A stretch of DNA of 64,000 bases, from contig NZ_JBJGED010000037.1 of the NCBI RefSeq assembly GCF_045062745.1, positions 5,679-69,678 of the forward strand, written 5' to 3'. Both the position numbers and the translations under genes were made by a program. The DNA is from Paenibacillus_AA sp045062745 (lineage in GTDB: Bacteria > Bacillota > Bacilli > Paenibacillales > NBRC-103111). The notes under the pieces are model-generated. The model was not told the DNA's origin. It searched no databases and was given only the letters and a program-made list of their open reading frames with translations. Positions 25,446-33,367 of the stretch are shown in pieces; positions within the stretch are counted from its first letter, which is position 1; each line of letters opens with the position of its first letter.

Positions 25446-26816
25446 ATGGAAGATTTATTGCCTTTACTCGTAAAAGGATTGAGCTTGACGATCGTGCTGG
25501 TGAGCGCGGTTTATTTGTTGGTCAAGGTGTGGGGCGAAGTGCTGCTCCCGGAGGGGTCCAGGCTAAGAGACGTCCGGGCGATGCGGCATTTTGTATATCA
25601 GCCGGTCCTATCGGAACGCTATGAGCCGCTTCCTCGCAAGAAAGTATGGCTCACGGTCATCGGGCTGTTCCTGGTCACCCGTATTCTCATCTTCCTCGCC
25701 TCGCTGAGCTATGCCGCGGCCACTTCCGGAGCGGGCAATCTCGGCTTCACGCTTGGCAGCTGGTGGTATGAATACGATTCGTACCACTACATCAACATCG
25801 CCGTGAACGGCTATCAGTCCACCGGCGAAGACCAGAACCTGATCGTGTTCTACCCGTTGTACCCCTGGTTGATCCGGCTATTGCATTTTGTGATTCCGGA
25901 TTTCTATGTGGAATTTTTCCAAGGATATATCGTGAATGGGGACTATTACGTCGCTGCGATCGTGATCTCCAACGCCTTCCTGCTCGTCGGCATGTATTAC
26001 CTCGTGCGCCTCGTGGAGCGCGAGTGGCAGGATGGAAAGCTTGCGCTTGCGTCGGTCAAATACTGGCTGCTCTATCCGGTCTCGTTCTTCTTCAGTATCG
26101 TGTACACGGAGTCGGTATTCGTCACGCTCTGCATCCTGTGCTTCTATCACATGCGGCAGTCGAGATGGTGGATCGCGGGCTTGTTCGGTCTGCTCGCGGC
26201 GCTGACCCGCAATCAGGGCGTGCTGCTCGCCATTCCGATCGCGGTGGAGCTCGCCGTTCAGCAGGAATGGGGCAGGCTGCTGCGGGAAAGGCGCTATCGC
26301 GTCTGGCTGCGCGGGCTATTCCCCCGAATCTTCACGGTTGCCTTGCCGGCAGTCGGCATCGGCATCTACTTGTCGGTGAACAAGGTGGTGAGCGGCGACT
26401 GGTTCCGTTTCCTGTTCCATCAGAAGGACCATTGGGGGCAGACGTTCGGCTTCTTCGCCGAGAATCTCGCGGAGCATATGCGCCGGGCGTTGACCTATCA
26501 CAAGCCGCTGTTCAATGTCGGCGTTTATTTGCCGCAGATCACGGTCTTCTTCGTGTCGTTCGCGCTGCTCATCTACATGACGAACAAGATCCGGCTCTCC
26601 TACGCGCTCTATTCGTTCGCTTATTTGATCATCTCGTACTCGGCGAGCGCGCTGCTCAGCGGGACCCGTTATGTGGGCGGGATGTTCACGCTCTATCTGT
26701 TCATCGCCTATGTGGCTCGCAGGACGACCACGAGCGAGAGGCCATACATCGATTGGGTGCTGCTCTCCGCCCTCTTGTTCTACACCGTCGTGTTCGGGTT
26801 GAATTACGTATTCTGA
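25446..26816 (+). CDS. PIG-V-like mannosyltransferase family membrane protein
   Basis: 456 residues with about nine to eleven membrane helices. After TM2 the extracytoplasmic loop contains WWYEYDSYHYINIA, corresponding to the W-D-S-x-x-Y motif of GPI mannosyltransferase 2 (PIG-V) relatives, then NLIVFYPLYPWLIRLL and FLLVGMYYLVRLV. Family members use polyprenyl-phosphate sugars to glycosylate outside the membrane; the acceptor is unknown in Firmicutes. The ribosome-binding site is weak (AGAGG, 13 bp away). A promoter of TTGCGT-N18-TACAAT type lies at about 25383-25412. It is preceded by the two-component pair and likely belongs to the same envelope locus. Confidence 0.78.
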   Translation: MEDLLPLLVKGLSLTIVLVSAVYLLVKVWGEVLLPEGSRLRDVRAMRHFVYQPVLSERYEPLPRKKVWLTVIGLFLVTRILIFLASLSYAAATSGAGNLGFTLGSWWYEYDSYHYINIAVNGYQSTGEDQNLIVFYPLYPWLIRLLHFVIPDFYVEFFQGYIVNGDYYVAAIVISNAFLLVGMYYLVRLVEREWQDGKLALASVKYWLLYPVSFFFSIVYTESVFVTLCILCFYHMRQSRWWIAGLFGLLAALTRNQGVLLAIPIAVELAVQQEWGRLLRERRYRVWLRGLFPRIFTVALPAVGIGIYLSVNKVVSGDWFRFLFHQKDHWGQTFGFFAENLAEHMRRALTYHKPLFNVGVYLPQITVFFVSFALLIYMTNKIRLSYALYSFAYLIISYSASALLSGTRYVGGMFTLYLFIAYVARRTTTSERPYIDWVLLSALLFYTVVFGLNYVF

Positions 26817-26841
26817 CAAGCGCGGGGACATCCTATATAAT
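26813..26841 (+). promoter_or_regulatory. Promoter of the dehydrogenase-ligase operon
   Basis: CTGACA (26813-26818) and TATAAT (26836-26841) with 17-bp spacing. The -35 box overlaps the last codon of the preceding gene. Confidence 0.7.
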
Positions 26842-26873
26842 AGGGATCAGGGTAACTAGTCCGAAGGAGAAGG

Positions 26874-27791
26874 GTGGAATCAGCGGCAATGGAACGGAAT
26901 GAAGTGGCAGTCGGGTTTGTCGGAATCGGGGTGATGGGGCGGAGCATGGCGATGCATTTGCTGAAGGCCGGACATCCGGTCTCCGTCTACACCCGCACGC
27001 CTTCCAAAGCGGACGAGCTGGTCCAAGCGGGGGCGGTCTGGAAATCGACCGTGAGCGAGCTGGCGCAGGCCGTGGACGTGGTGATCACCATGGTCGGCTA
27101 TCCGTCCGACGTGGAGCAAGTGTATCTAGGGGAGTCAGGCATCCTCCGTTCGGCGAGGCCAGGCGCGACCTTGATCGACATGACGACGTCCAGCCCCACG
27201 CTTGCGAAGCGGATCTATGAAGAGGCGAAGGGACGCGGTCTGGCCTCCCTGGACGCTCCGGTATCGGGAGGCGACGTAGGGGCGCGGGAGGCCCGTCTGT
27301 CGATCATGGTCGGCGGGGACGAAGCCGCGTTCCGGGCGATGCTGCCGATCTTCGAGGTGCTCGGGAAGAACATCGTTCGCCAAGGCGGCGCCGGTGCCGG
27401 CCAATATACGAAGATGTGCAACCAGATCGCCATCGCCACGAACATGATCGGCGTCTGCGAAGCTTTGTTCTACGCGGAGAAGGCGGGGCTCGACCCGAAT
27501 ACGGTGCTGAAGAGCATCGAGTCGGGGGCCGCCGGCAGCTGGTCCCTGAGCAATCTGGGAGCGAGGATTATCACCGGCAATTTCGAGCCGGGCTTTTATG
27601 TGAAGCATTTCATCAAGGACATGGGCATTGCGCTTCAATCCGCCGAGGAGATGGGCATCACCCTCCCGGGCCTCAAGCTCGCGAGGTCACTGTACGATCA
27701 ACTCGCGGCGATGGGCGAGTCCGAGAGCGGCACGCAGGCGTTGTACAAATGGTTCGCCGCGGAGGCATCGGCCCCGGGTCGGACGTCATGA
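26874..27791 (+). CDS. 3-hydroxyisobutyrate dehydrogenase-family NAD(P)-dependent oxidoreductase
   Basis: 305 residues from GTG 26874, 4 bp after AAGGAG; an ATG at 26889 (MERNEVAVGF) is an equally plausible start. The N-terminal Rossmann motif is VGFVGIGVMGRSMAMHLL; the substrate-binding motif DAPVSGGDVGAREARLSIMVGG and the catalytic Lys in GQYTKMCNQ are present. The family reduces or oxidises small beta-hydroxy acids (3-hydroxyisobutyrate, tartronate semialdehyde, succinic semialdehyde). The exact substrate is not evident. Its stop overlaps the ligase start (ATGA), an odd coupling of metabolic and DNA-repair genes. Confidence 0.85.
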   Translation: MESAAMERNEVAVGFVGIGVMGRSMAMHLLKAGHPVSVYTRTPSKADELVQAGAVWKSTVSELAQAVDVVITMVGYPSDVEQVYLGESGILRSARPGATLIDMTTSSPTLAKRIYEEAKGRGLASLDAPVSGGDVGAREARLSIMVGGDEAAFRAMLPIFEVLGKNIVRQGGAGAGQYTKMCNQIAIATNMIGVCEALFYAEKAGLDPNTVLKSIESGAAGSWSLSNLGARIITGNFEPGFYVKHFIKDMGIALQSAEEMGITLPGLKLARSLYDQLAAMGESESGTQALYKWFAAEASAPGRTS

Positions 27792-28732
27792 AGCTGAAGC
27801 CGGTCCTTCCGTTCGAGCCGATCGCGGCCGACCGGATTCCCCAAGGAGAGCAGTGGGTGTATCAGATCAAGTGGGACGGCGTCCGCATGCTCGTCTATTC
27901 CGACGGGACCGAGGTGCGGCTCGTGAATCGCAGACTGAACGACCGGACGATGCAATATCCGGAGCTGACGGCCATCCGGGACTATTGCACCGCGGACACC
28001 GTCATCCTCGATGGCGAGGTGATCGCCCTGCTGGACGGGAAGCCGTCGTTCCAGCAGGTCATGCGGCGGGACGGCGTCCGCAAGCTCAGTCAAGTGGAGA
28101 TCGCACGCCGGCAGGTGGCCGTTACGTATATGATCTTCGACGTCCTGTACTATAACGGGCAGTGGGTGACGGATAGGCCGCTGCAGGAGCGTCAGCAGCT
28201 GCTCGCTTCCATCGTGCAGCCAAACGAGCGGGTGCAGCTCGTGGCGAACTTCCCGGACGGCGAAGCGCTGTTCCGAGTAGCGGAGCAGCATGAGCTGGAA
28301 GGCATCGTGTGCAAGGACATGACGAGCAAGTACGCGGAAGGCGGGAAGGACAAGCGGTGGCAGAAGAAGAAGCTGTACAAGGATGTCATCGCGGCGGTCG
28401 GCGGCGTGACGTATCGGGATGGGATCGTGAACGCGGTGCTCCTCGGCTTGTATGACGATGCCGGCCGCTTCGTCTACATCGGCCACGCGGGGGCGGGGCG
28501 CATGACTGTGGAGGATTGGCGCAATCTGACCGAGCAAGTAAAAGGAATGCGAGTAGAGGAGCGCCCCTTCGCCAATGTCCCGGAACGGCACAAGACCGCC
28601 GTATGGCTGCGTCCTACGCTGACGATGAAGATCAAATTCCTCGAATGGACGACCTACGGGACGCTCAGGCAGCCGAACATCCAGTCGTTCGTCGATGTTC
28701 CGCCGGCGGAATGCACGTTTGAGCAAGTATAA
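27788..28732 (+). CDS. ligD: ATP-dependent DNA ligase, LigD ligase domain (non-homologous end joining)
   Basis: 314 residues, with start ATG overlapping the upstream stop by four bases. The adenylation motif is KWDGVRM with Lys28; further motifs are TVILDGEVIAL (III), LEGIVCKD (IV) and the WQKKKLYKD region (V). The OB-fold domain follows (GLYDDAGRFVYIGHAGAG, WLRPTLTMKIKFLEWT). It seals double-strand breaks held by Ku and uses ATP. It lacks polymerase and nuclease domains; the polymerase is encoded at 19409-20299. Ku is encoded convergently 45 bp downstream, giving a compact repair cluster likely used during spore germination or stationary phase. Confidence 0.92.
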   Translation: MKLKPVLPFEPIAADRIPQGEQWVYQIKWDGVRMLVYSDGTEVRLVNRRLNDRTMQYPELTAIRDYCTADTVILDGEVIALLDGKPSFQQVMRRDGVRKLSQVEIARRQVAVTYMIFDVLYYNGQWVTDRPLQERQQLLASIVQPNERVQLVANFPDGEALFRVAEQHELEGIVCKDMTSKYAEGGKDKRWQKKKLYKDVIAAVGGVTYRDGIVNAVLLGLYDDAGRFVYIGHAGAGRMTVEDWRNLTEQVKGMRVEERPFANVPERHKTAVWLRPTLTMKIKFLEWTTYGTLRQPNIQSFVDVPPAECTFEQV

Positions 28733-28777
28733 CAACTCAAAAAAAGGGAGCGAGCCCCGCCCCCTGACCCGCCAAGG

Positions 28778-29632
28778 TCAGGAGCCGGTGCCCGCTCCTT
28801 TGTTCTTCGCCGTACTTCGTTTAGCCCGCGGCTTGGCCGGAGCCGCTTCATCCGCCGGCAGCTTGACCGGCTTGGTCGCCTCGAGGCTCGCCTGCAGGGC
28901 GGCCATGAGATCGATGACGTTCGCAGCCGGCTGCTCCGGTCTGATGTGGATTTCCTCGCCGGCCACCTTTTGTTCGATAAGGTGCATCACTTTTTCCCGG
29001 TAATCGTCCTTGTATTTCTCCGGCTCGAACGGGGTGGACAGCTGCTCGATCAGCATTTTCGCCATCAACAGCTCCTTGTCGTTCACGGCCGGATTCTCCG
29101 GCAAGTTCGGCACCTGCTTAATGGCGCGGATCTCGTCGGGATAGAAGATCGTCTCCATCACGATGCAGCCTTCCATGACACGGATCGCCGCCAAGCTGCT
29201 CTTGGAGCGGATCGACACCTTGGCGATACCGATTTTCCCGCTTTGCCGCATCGCCTCCATGAGAAGGCTGTACGCGTTCGTGCCCGTTTCGTTCGGCGCC
29301 AAGTAGTACGTTTTTTGAAAGTAGATCGGATCGATTTCGGTTAAATCGACGAAGTCGAGAATTTTGATTTCCTTGCTCGCCTCCGAGAGCGAATCCATCT
29401 CTTCCTTGCTGAACAGCACGAACCGCCCGGGCTCGTATTCGTAGCCGCGCGAGATTTCCTCCCACTCGACCGCCTGCTCGCAATGCTGGCACGTCCGGAC
29501 ATAGTTGAGCGGCGTCCCGCACTTGTTATGAATGTATTTCATGGAGATGTCCTTATCTTCGGTCGCCGTGAACATTTTGACCGGGACGTGAACCAGCCCG
29601 AAGCTGATCGCGCCTTTCCACACCGTATGCAT
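28778..29632 (-). CDS. ku: Ku protein (non-homologous end joining)
   Basis: The start is set at ATG 29632 (MHTVWKGAISFGLVHVPV), 9 bp after AGGAGG; in-frame starts at 29638 and 29650 are too close to or inside that site. 284 residues: the Ku core beta-barrel (MHTVWKG ... YIHNKCGTPLNYVRTC, with GYEYEPGRFVLFSKEE), then a C-terminal extension ending in a basic, Pro/Ala-rich tail (KPRAKRSTAKNKGAG) that probably binds DNA. As a homodimer it encircles broken ends and recruits the ligase encoded convergently next door. A GC-rich hairpin (CTGACC-CGCCAA-GGTCAG, 28764-28781) overlaps the stop codon and may end both transcripts. Confidence 0.93.
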   Translation of the reverse strand: MHTVWKGAISFGLVHVPVKMFTATEDKDISMKYIHNKCGTPLNYVRTCQHCEQAVEWEEISRGYEYEPGRFVLFSKEEMDSLSEASKEIKILDFVDLTEIDPIYFQKTYYLAPNETGTNAYSLLMEAMRQSGKIGIAKVSIRSKSSLAAIRVMEGCIVMETIFYPDEIRAIKQVPNLPENPAVNDKELLMAKMLIEQLSTPFEPEKYKDDYREKVMHLIEQKVAGEEIHIRPEQPAANVIDLMAALQASLEATKPVKLPADEAAPAKPRAKRSTAKNKGAGTGS

Positions 29633-29794
29633 CGCCATTCCCCTCCTCATTTTTGCATGTGTTAGCCGAATAAGTTCGCTCCTCTACATTGTGGGCAAAA
29701 AACCGCCGGTCTACACATGAATTGGGGGAGGGAGGGGAAATCTAAGCAAGATCGGACCACGATCTGAGAAACGGTCAAAAGGAGGAGAAGCACG

Positions 29795-29977
29795 ATGCCG
29801 GATGTATCCTGCAGAGATTGCGATCACGAAGGCCGCGACAACTTTTTCATGGACATCGACCGGATGATCAATGAAGGCTTGGGCGGCGGGCAGGTTACGG
29901 TGCACAACGGGTTGATCGAGGAGACGTCGACGGATACGATGACCCATGTCGAATCCCTCCTCCAAGACGAAGAATAA
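29795..29977 (+). CDS. Small protein of unknown function upstream of sspH
   Basis: 60 residues from an ATG 7 bp after AGGAGG, so well translated. It begins MPDVSCRDCDHEG (a CxxC pair), is acidic overall and ends EESLLQDEE-like (VESLLQDEE). The central GGGQVTVHNGLIEETSTDT is strand-like. It is 35 bp upstream of sspH on the same strand with no terminator between, so probably co-transcribed, which points to a role or at least expression in the forespore. I do not recognise a family. Confidence 0.65.
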   Translation: MPDVSCRDCDHEGRDNFFMDIDRMINEGLGGGQVTVHNGLIEETSTDTMTHVESLLQDEE

Positions 29978-30012
29978 CCGGATTTACCCCACTTGAAGGA
30001 GGTGGTGAGCCC

Positions 30013-30192
30013 ATGGATATACAACGTGCGGAGCAAATTCTGGCGTCGTCGAGCATTATTAACGTCACGCACAACGGCCAATCCGTCTGGATCGATCAAG
30101 TGGATGCGACCAGTCAGACGGCGAAGGTGCACGCGGCGAACAACCCGAGCGACACCCGGACCGTGTCCTTGAATCAATTGATGGAGATGTGA
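30013..30192 (+). CDS. sspH: Small acid-soluble spore protein, H family
   Basis: 59 residues, shorter than usual gene-finder limits. The ATG follows AAGGAGGTGGTGAG. It begins MDIQRAEQILASSSIINVTH, followed by NGQSVWIDQVD and TVSLNQLMEM; this is the SspH pattern (MNIQRAKQIL..., NGxxVWI, x-TVxVxxLxE). H-type SASPs are made in the forespore and bound in the dormant spore core; their exact role is minor or unknown. Its presence shows that the organism sporulates. A strong terminator follows. Confidence 0.88.
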   Translation: MDIQRAEQILASSSIINVTHNGQSVWIDQVDATSQTAKVHAANNPSDTRTVSLNQLMEM

Positions 30193-30210
30193 AGCTTCCC
30201 GGAAAAATCG

Positions 30211-30261
30211 ATAGCTGCCTTCCCGATTCGTACGCGACGATGCTGGGGGCAGCTATTTTTA
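30211..30261 (+). terminator. Terminator after sspH
   Basis: ATAGCTGCC pairs with GGCAGCTAT across a 30-base loop, followed by TTTTTATTT. It overlaps the end of the convergent AIM24 gene. Confidence 0.75.
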
Positions 30262-30969
30262 TTTGATCCAGATGTTGCCGAATGGGAGCAGCTCGCGCAG
30301 CGTCCGCTTGATCAGGCCGTCGCCGGCCAACTGCTCTTCGAAGCTCGGGTCGGCCGAGGCGGCCTGCAGCAGGAGGGTCCCGGTCCCGGTGATTTTCCAA
30401 TGGTAGGCCATATGTTGGCTGGCGAGGTGGTTGCCATAGACGCACAGCTCCAGATGGGCGTTATCCGGGTACGCGATGAGGGCACGCGTCTCGACGAATG
30501 TAGGGCGTTCGGGGTCGAGCTCCCACGTCTCGATCGGGCCTTGCGACAACAAGCCGATCGATCCGGTTCCGGAGAATCGCATACGGATGAAATCCCGGGT
30601 CACGAGCAGATGGCGGGCGCTCTGCACGACGCTGTCCATGCGGATTCCGTCGGTGAAATAGAGCAAATGCCGGAATTCGAACAGCAAGCGATTCGCGTCC
30701 GAGACGGGAACCGGCTGGATGCAATAGCCGGCCGGCAGGGCTATATACGCCATCGCGGGTCCGGTCAGCTTCGCCTTCACTAACTTCTTCTTTCGTACGA
30801 TGCCTTTCAAGTCGAGAAACCGGTCTTCCCGCTGCGAAGAGCCGCCCTGGAACGCGATCAGCTGCCGCGGATGCAGTAAGTGGACCGCATCGTCGGGCTC
30901 CAGCTTCAGCTTCACCGTGTTGCGGGCGAGCGTGCCCGCGGCGGAGGTGTCGTCCGTCAAAATGCGCAT
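30259..30969 (-). CDS. AIM24 family protein
   Basis: The start is set at ATG 30969 (MRILTDDTSAA), 7 bp after AAGGGAG; a GTG at 30996 is less likely. 236 residues, nearly all beta-strand, with the AIM24 pattern: repeated double-stranded beta-helix-like strands, e.g. LLVTRDFIRMRFSGTGSIGLLSQG and YGNHLASQHMAYHWKITGTG. Relatives include mitochondrial Aim24, but bacterial function is unknown. It is followed upstream by two small membrane-protein genes in the same direction. Confidence 0.75.
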   Translation of the reverse strand: MRILTDDTSAAGTLARNTVKLKLEPDDAVHLLHPRQLIAFQGGSSQREDRFLDLKGIVRKKKLVKAKLTGPAMAYIALPAGYCIQPVPVSDANRLLFEFRHLLYFTDGIRMDSVVQSARHLLVTRDFIRMRFSGTGSIGLLSQGPIETWELDPERPTFVETRALIAYPDNAHLELCVYGNHLASQHMAYHWKITGTGTLLLQAASADPSFEEQLAGDGLIKRTLRELLPFGNIWIK

Positions 30970-31001
30970 TTCCTGGCTCCCTTTCTCCTGTGCCACTGTT
31001 C

Positions 31002-31445
31002 TTATCGAGTACGGAGCACGACCCGCATGACCCGGTTCAAGACGAAGTAGAGTACGATCAGCCCGGCCGCGGTGAAGATCATCGTCATCGTCCGGCGGTA
31101 TTTGGCCGCACGCTCGCGTTCCGCCTGCTGCAGCAGCTGAATGGATCGCTGAAGCTGCTCATTCTGCTCGGCTAGCCTCGCATTTTGCTCGATCAGCTTT
31201 TGCTCGCTCTCCTTGAATTGCTGCAGCGTTTCCTTCGCCTCCCGGGAAACGACGTCCAGCTCTTGATTGGCGCGGTCGAGCTGCTGCTTCGTATCCTCGT
31301 ATTGGGTCTGAAGCCTGTCCACTTCGCCGGGAAGCTGGAAGAAGCTCTTCACGCCGCTAATGAATCCCGCGGAAGCCGGCGTCGCCTGTACCGACAGGAC
31401 GACGCCGAACAGCATCATGGTGAGCAGGAGGACCGTTCTAGACAC
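31002..31445 (-). CDS. Secreted/anchored coiled-coil protein with C-terminal membrane helix
   Basis: The start is placed at GTG 31445, which overlaps the last codons of the upstream gene. This gives 147 residues with a clear signal peptide (SRTVLLLTMMLFGVVLSV, then ATPASA), a long coiled coil (about 45-115: EVDRLQTQYEDTKQQLDRAN ... EQNEQLQRSIQLLQQ), and one membrane helix (about 122-140) followed by a basic end VMRVVLRTR. The topology suggests an extracytoplasmic coiled coil attached by its C-terminus. No family recognised. It sits between a DUF6526-type gene and AIM24 and is likely co-transcribed with the former. Confidence 0.65.
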   Translation of the reverse strand: MSRTVLLLTMMLFGVVLSVQATPASAGFISGVKSFFQLPGEVDRLQTQYEDTKQQLDRANQELDVVSREAKETLQQFKESEQKLIEQNARLAEQNEQLQRSIQLLQQAERERAAKYRRTMTMIFTAAGLIVLYFVLNRVMRVVLRTR

Positions 31446-31881
31446 GATGATAATCGCCGCGCCACTCGCGGACAGCCCGCTTGATCGCATCCGGGGCCAA
31501 TTGCTCCTCGGCCGCTCGCTGGGACAAGGCGGGGAACTCTTCGTCCCCGGCGAACCTGAGGGCGATGATTTGGCGCATCGTGAGCCTGGGATCGAGCAGC
31601 CGGCCGGTCAGGACGAAGTGGCGCAGCTGCTCCTCCGCTCGAATGGCCCGGTCCTGTACTTTGGCCGCATAGCTGCGCACGAGCAGGAACAGGATGACGA
31701 GCGCGCAGGCGATTCCCATGAACAGCAGCGAAATCCCTACCTGGCCGTTGTCGGCTAGCGACCTCACCAAGTAGATGAGCGAGCCCACGAGTACGGCGAC
31801 GACCAAGAGGGACAATACGAAATGGAACAGCGGGTGGAGGCGTCTGTGATTGGCATACGTTTGCGGAGCGGGTGCGGACAT
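31438..31881 (-). CDS. DUF6526-like membrane protein
   Basis: The start is set at ATG 31881 (MSAPAPQTYANHRRLHPLFH), about 9 bp after GGAAAGGA; an ATG at 31899 has no site. 147 residues: the N-terminal motif QTYANHRRLHPLFHF, two membrane helices (about 23-45 and 53-75), then a cytoplasmic helical domain (QDRAIRAEEQLRHFVLTGR, LTMRQIIALRFAGDEEFPAL). This is the pattern I associate with DUF6526, whose function is unknown. It is divergent from the tsa operon. Confidence 0.7.
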   Translation of the reverse strand: MSAPAPQTYANHRRLHPLFHFVLSLLVVAVLVGSLIYLVRSLADNGQVGISLLFMGIACALVILFLLVRSYAAKVQDRAIRAEEQLRHFVLTGRLLDPRLTMRQIIALRFAGDEEFPALSQRAAEEQLAPDAIKRAVREWRGDYHRV

Positions 31882-31969
31882 GGGCAACATCCTTTCCATA
31901 GGTAGCGTGGTTATTCTTATCTAATATTATAATGGACGCGCGCCGCATTTACATCCCTGTTCGGTGATG

Positions 31970-31998
31970 TTGCGGCCTGCCGACGGGACCGATATAAT
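31970..31998 (+). promoter_or_regulatory. Promoter of the tsaE-tsaB-rimI-tsaD operon
   Basis: TTGCGG (31970-31975) and TATAAT (31993-31998) with 17-bp spacing, 60 bp before the tsaE start. Confidence 0.65.
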
Positions 31999-32057
31999 AA
32001 AGGTCAAGTTATTACGCCCCGGTGCGGATGGCACGGGAGGGCGAAGGAGCGGCAAGC

Positions 32058-32537
32058 ATGGACAAGCTGTATGAATATCGGGCCGCCAGCCTCGCGGATA
32101 CGCTTCGCTTCGCGGCTTTGCTGGAACCGCAGCTGCAGCCGGGGGCGGTACTGGCCTTGGACGGCGATCTGGGGGCGGGGAAGACGCGGCTGTCTCAAGC
32201 GTTGGCCCAGTATCTGGACGTTCCCGGCCTCGTGAACAGCCCGACGTTTACGATCATTAAGGAATACGAAGGCGGCCGACTGCCGCTGTATCATATGGAC
32301 GTGTATCGGTTGTCGCTCGAAGAGGCGGACGACCTGGGGCTGGACGACTATTTCTACGGAGAAGGCGTCACGATCGTGGAGTGGGCGAGCCGCATCGAGC
32401 CGATTCTCCCCGACGACCGGCTATCGATCTACATTCGCAATCTGGGCGGCGAAGAACGCGTGCTCGAATTGAGACCGAGCGGCGAGCCTTACGAAGCGTG
32501 GTGCGCCAGCATGAAGGAGAACGGAATCGTAACATGA
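32058..32537 (+). CDS. tsaE: tRNA t6A biosynthesis ATPase TsaE
   Basis: The start is set at ATG 32058, behind GAAGGAGCGGC. 159 residues. The P-loop is DGDLGAGKT near residue 36, followed by SPTFTIIKEYEG, HMDVYRL and VEWASR, all TsaE hallmarks. TsaE binds the TsaB-TsaD complex and uses ATP to reset it while threonylcarbamoyl is moved onto A37 of ANN-decoding tRNAs. It heads the operon tsaE-tsaB-rimI-tsaD, the same order as ydiB-ydiC-ydiD-ydiE in B. subtilis. The tsaB start overlaps its stop by four bases. Confidence 0.93.
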   Translation: MDKLYEYRAASLADTLRFAALLEPQLQPGAVLALDGDLGAGKTRLSQALAQYLDVPGLVNSPTFTIIKEYEGGRLPLYHMDVYRLSLEEADDLGLDDYFYGEGVTIVEWASRIEPILPDDRLSIYIRNLGGEERVLELRPSGEPYEAWCASMKENGIVT

Positions 32538-33367
32538 ACGCAACTGGACAACCTCAAGGTACGCAACAATCAGAACAATCGGCAGGCATTTGGTTAGCCC
32601 TGGACACCTCCACAGGGTGCATGACAATCGGGCTGCTCGACCAAGGGCGGCCTGTTGCCGAATTCAGCTCGGAAGCGGAGCGCAACCATTCGATTCTGCT
32701 GCTGCCGGCCATCGAACGGCTGCTCGAGGAGCACGGTGTAGCACCGGCCGAGCTGGCGGGCATCGCCGTAGGCCGCGGCCCCGGGTCGTACACCGGCGTC
32801 CGTATCGCCGTCAGCGTGGCTAAGACGATGGCGTGGGCGCTAGGGATCCCGGTCGTGGCCGTCTCCGGATTGGAAGCGATGGCGCTGGGCGCCTGGAAGC
32901 GTGACCGCGGTACGGCCGTGCAGGGCAAGACGATCTGGTACGTCCCGCTGCTCGACGCCCGGCGGAAGCAAGCGTTCACAGGCCTGTACCAATGGCGGAA
33001 CGGGGAGCGCTCGACGCTTGTCCCGGACGGCATCCGGCTCGTCCCGGACTGGGTCGAGCGGATCCGGATACTCGAGGCAGAGACGGCGGACCGGCCGGAC
33101 CGGATCGTCTTCATCGGCGAGACGGCCGGCTTCGAGCCGCTCCTCGAGCCGCTCATTTCGCGCGAACCGGATCGGATCGCGGCCGTGCCCCGAGCGATCG
33201 AAGCCGGTGCTGTCGGCGAGCTCGCCTGGGAGCGCACGCTTCGCGGCGAGCGTGACGAAGTGCATGGCTTGATCCCGAACTACACGCAGCTCGCGGAAGC
33301 GGAGTCGAAGCTCCTCGAGAAGGAGAAGCAGCAGCGAGGAGGCGATCCTTTTGACGGAGCATGCTGA
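32534..33367 (+). CDS. tsaB: tRNA t6A biosynthesis protein TsaB
   Basis: 277 residues from ATG 32534 (ATGA overlap with tsaE). An N-terminal Gln/Ser-rich extension of about 18 residues precedes the ASKHA-type fold: WLALDTSTGCMTIGLL, then AVGRGPGSYTGVRIAVSVAK and the dimerising helices. TsaB is the scaffold partner of TsaD; it has lost catalytic residues but holds the complex together. Translation is coupled on both sides: the rimI start lies 17 bp inside its 3' end. Confidence 0.93.
   Translation: MNATGQPQGTQQSEQSAGIWLALDTSTGCMTIGLLDQGRPVAEFSSEAERNHSILLLPAIERLLEEHGVAPAELAGIAVGRGPGSYTGVRIAVSVAKTMAWALGIPVVAVSGLEAMALGAWKRDRGTAVQGKTIWYVPLLDARRKQAFTGLYQWRNGERSTLVPDGIRLVPDWVERIRILEAETADRPDRIVFIGETAGFEPLLEPLISREPDRIAAVPRAIEAGAVGELAWERTLRGERDEVHGLIPNYTQLAEAESKLLEKEKQQRGGDPFDGAC

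Noticed and set aside
27698..28735. 345-codon frame opposite the LigD ligase gene
   Set aside because: Shadow frame; the plus-strand frame has all ligase motifs.
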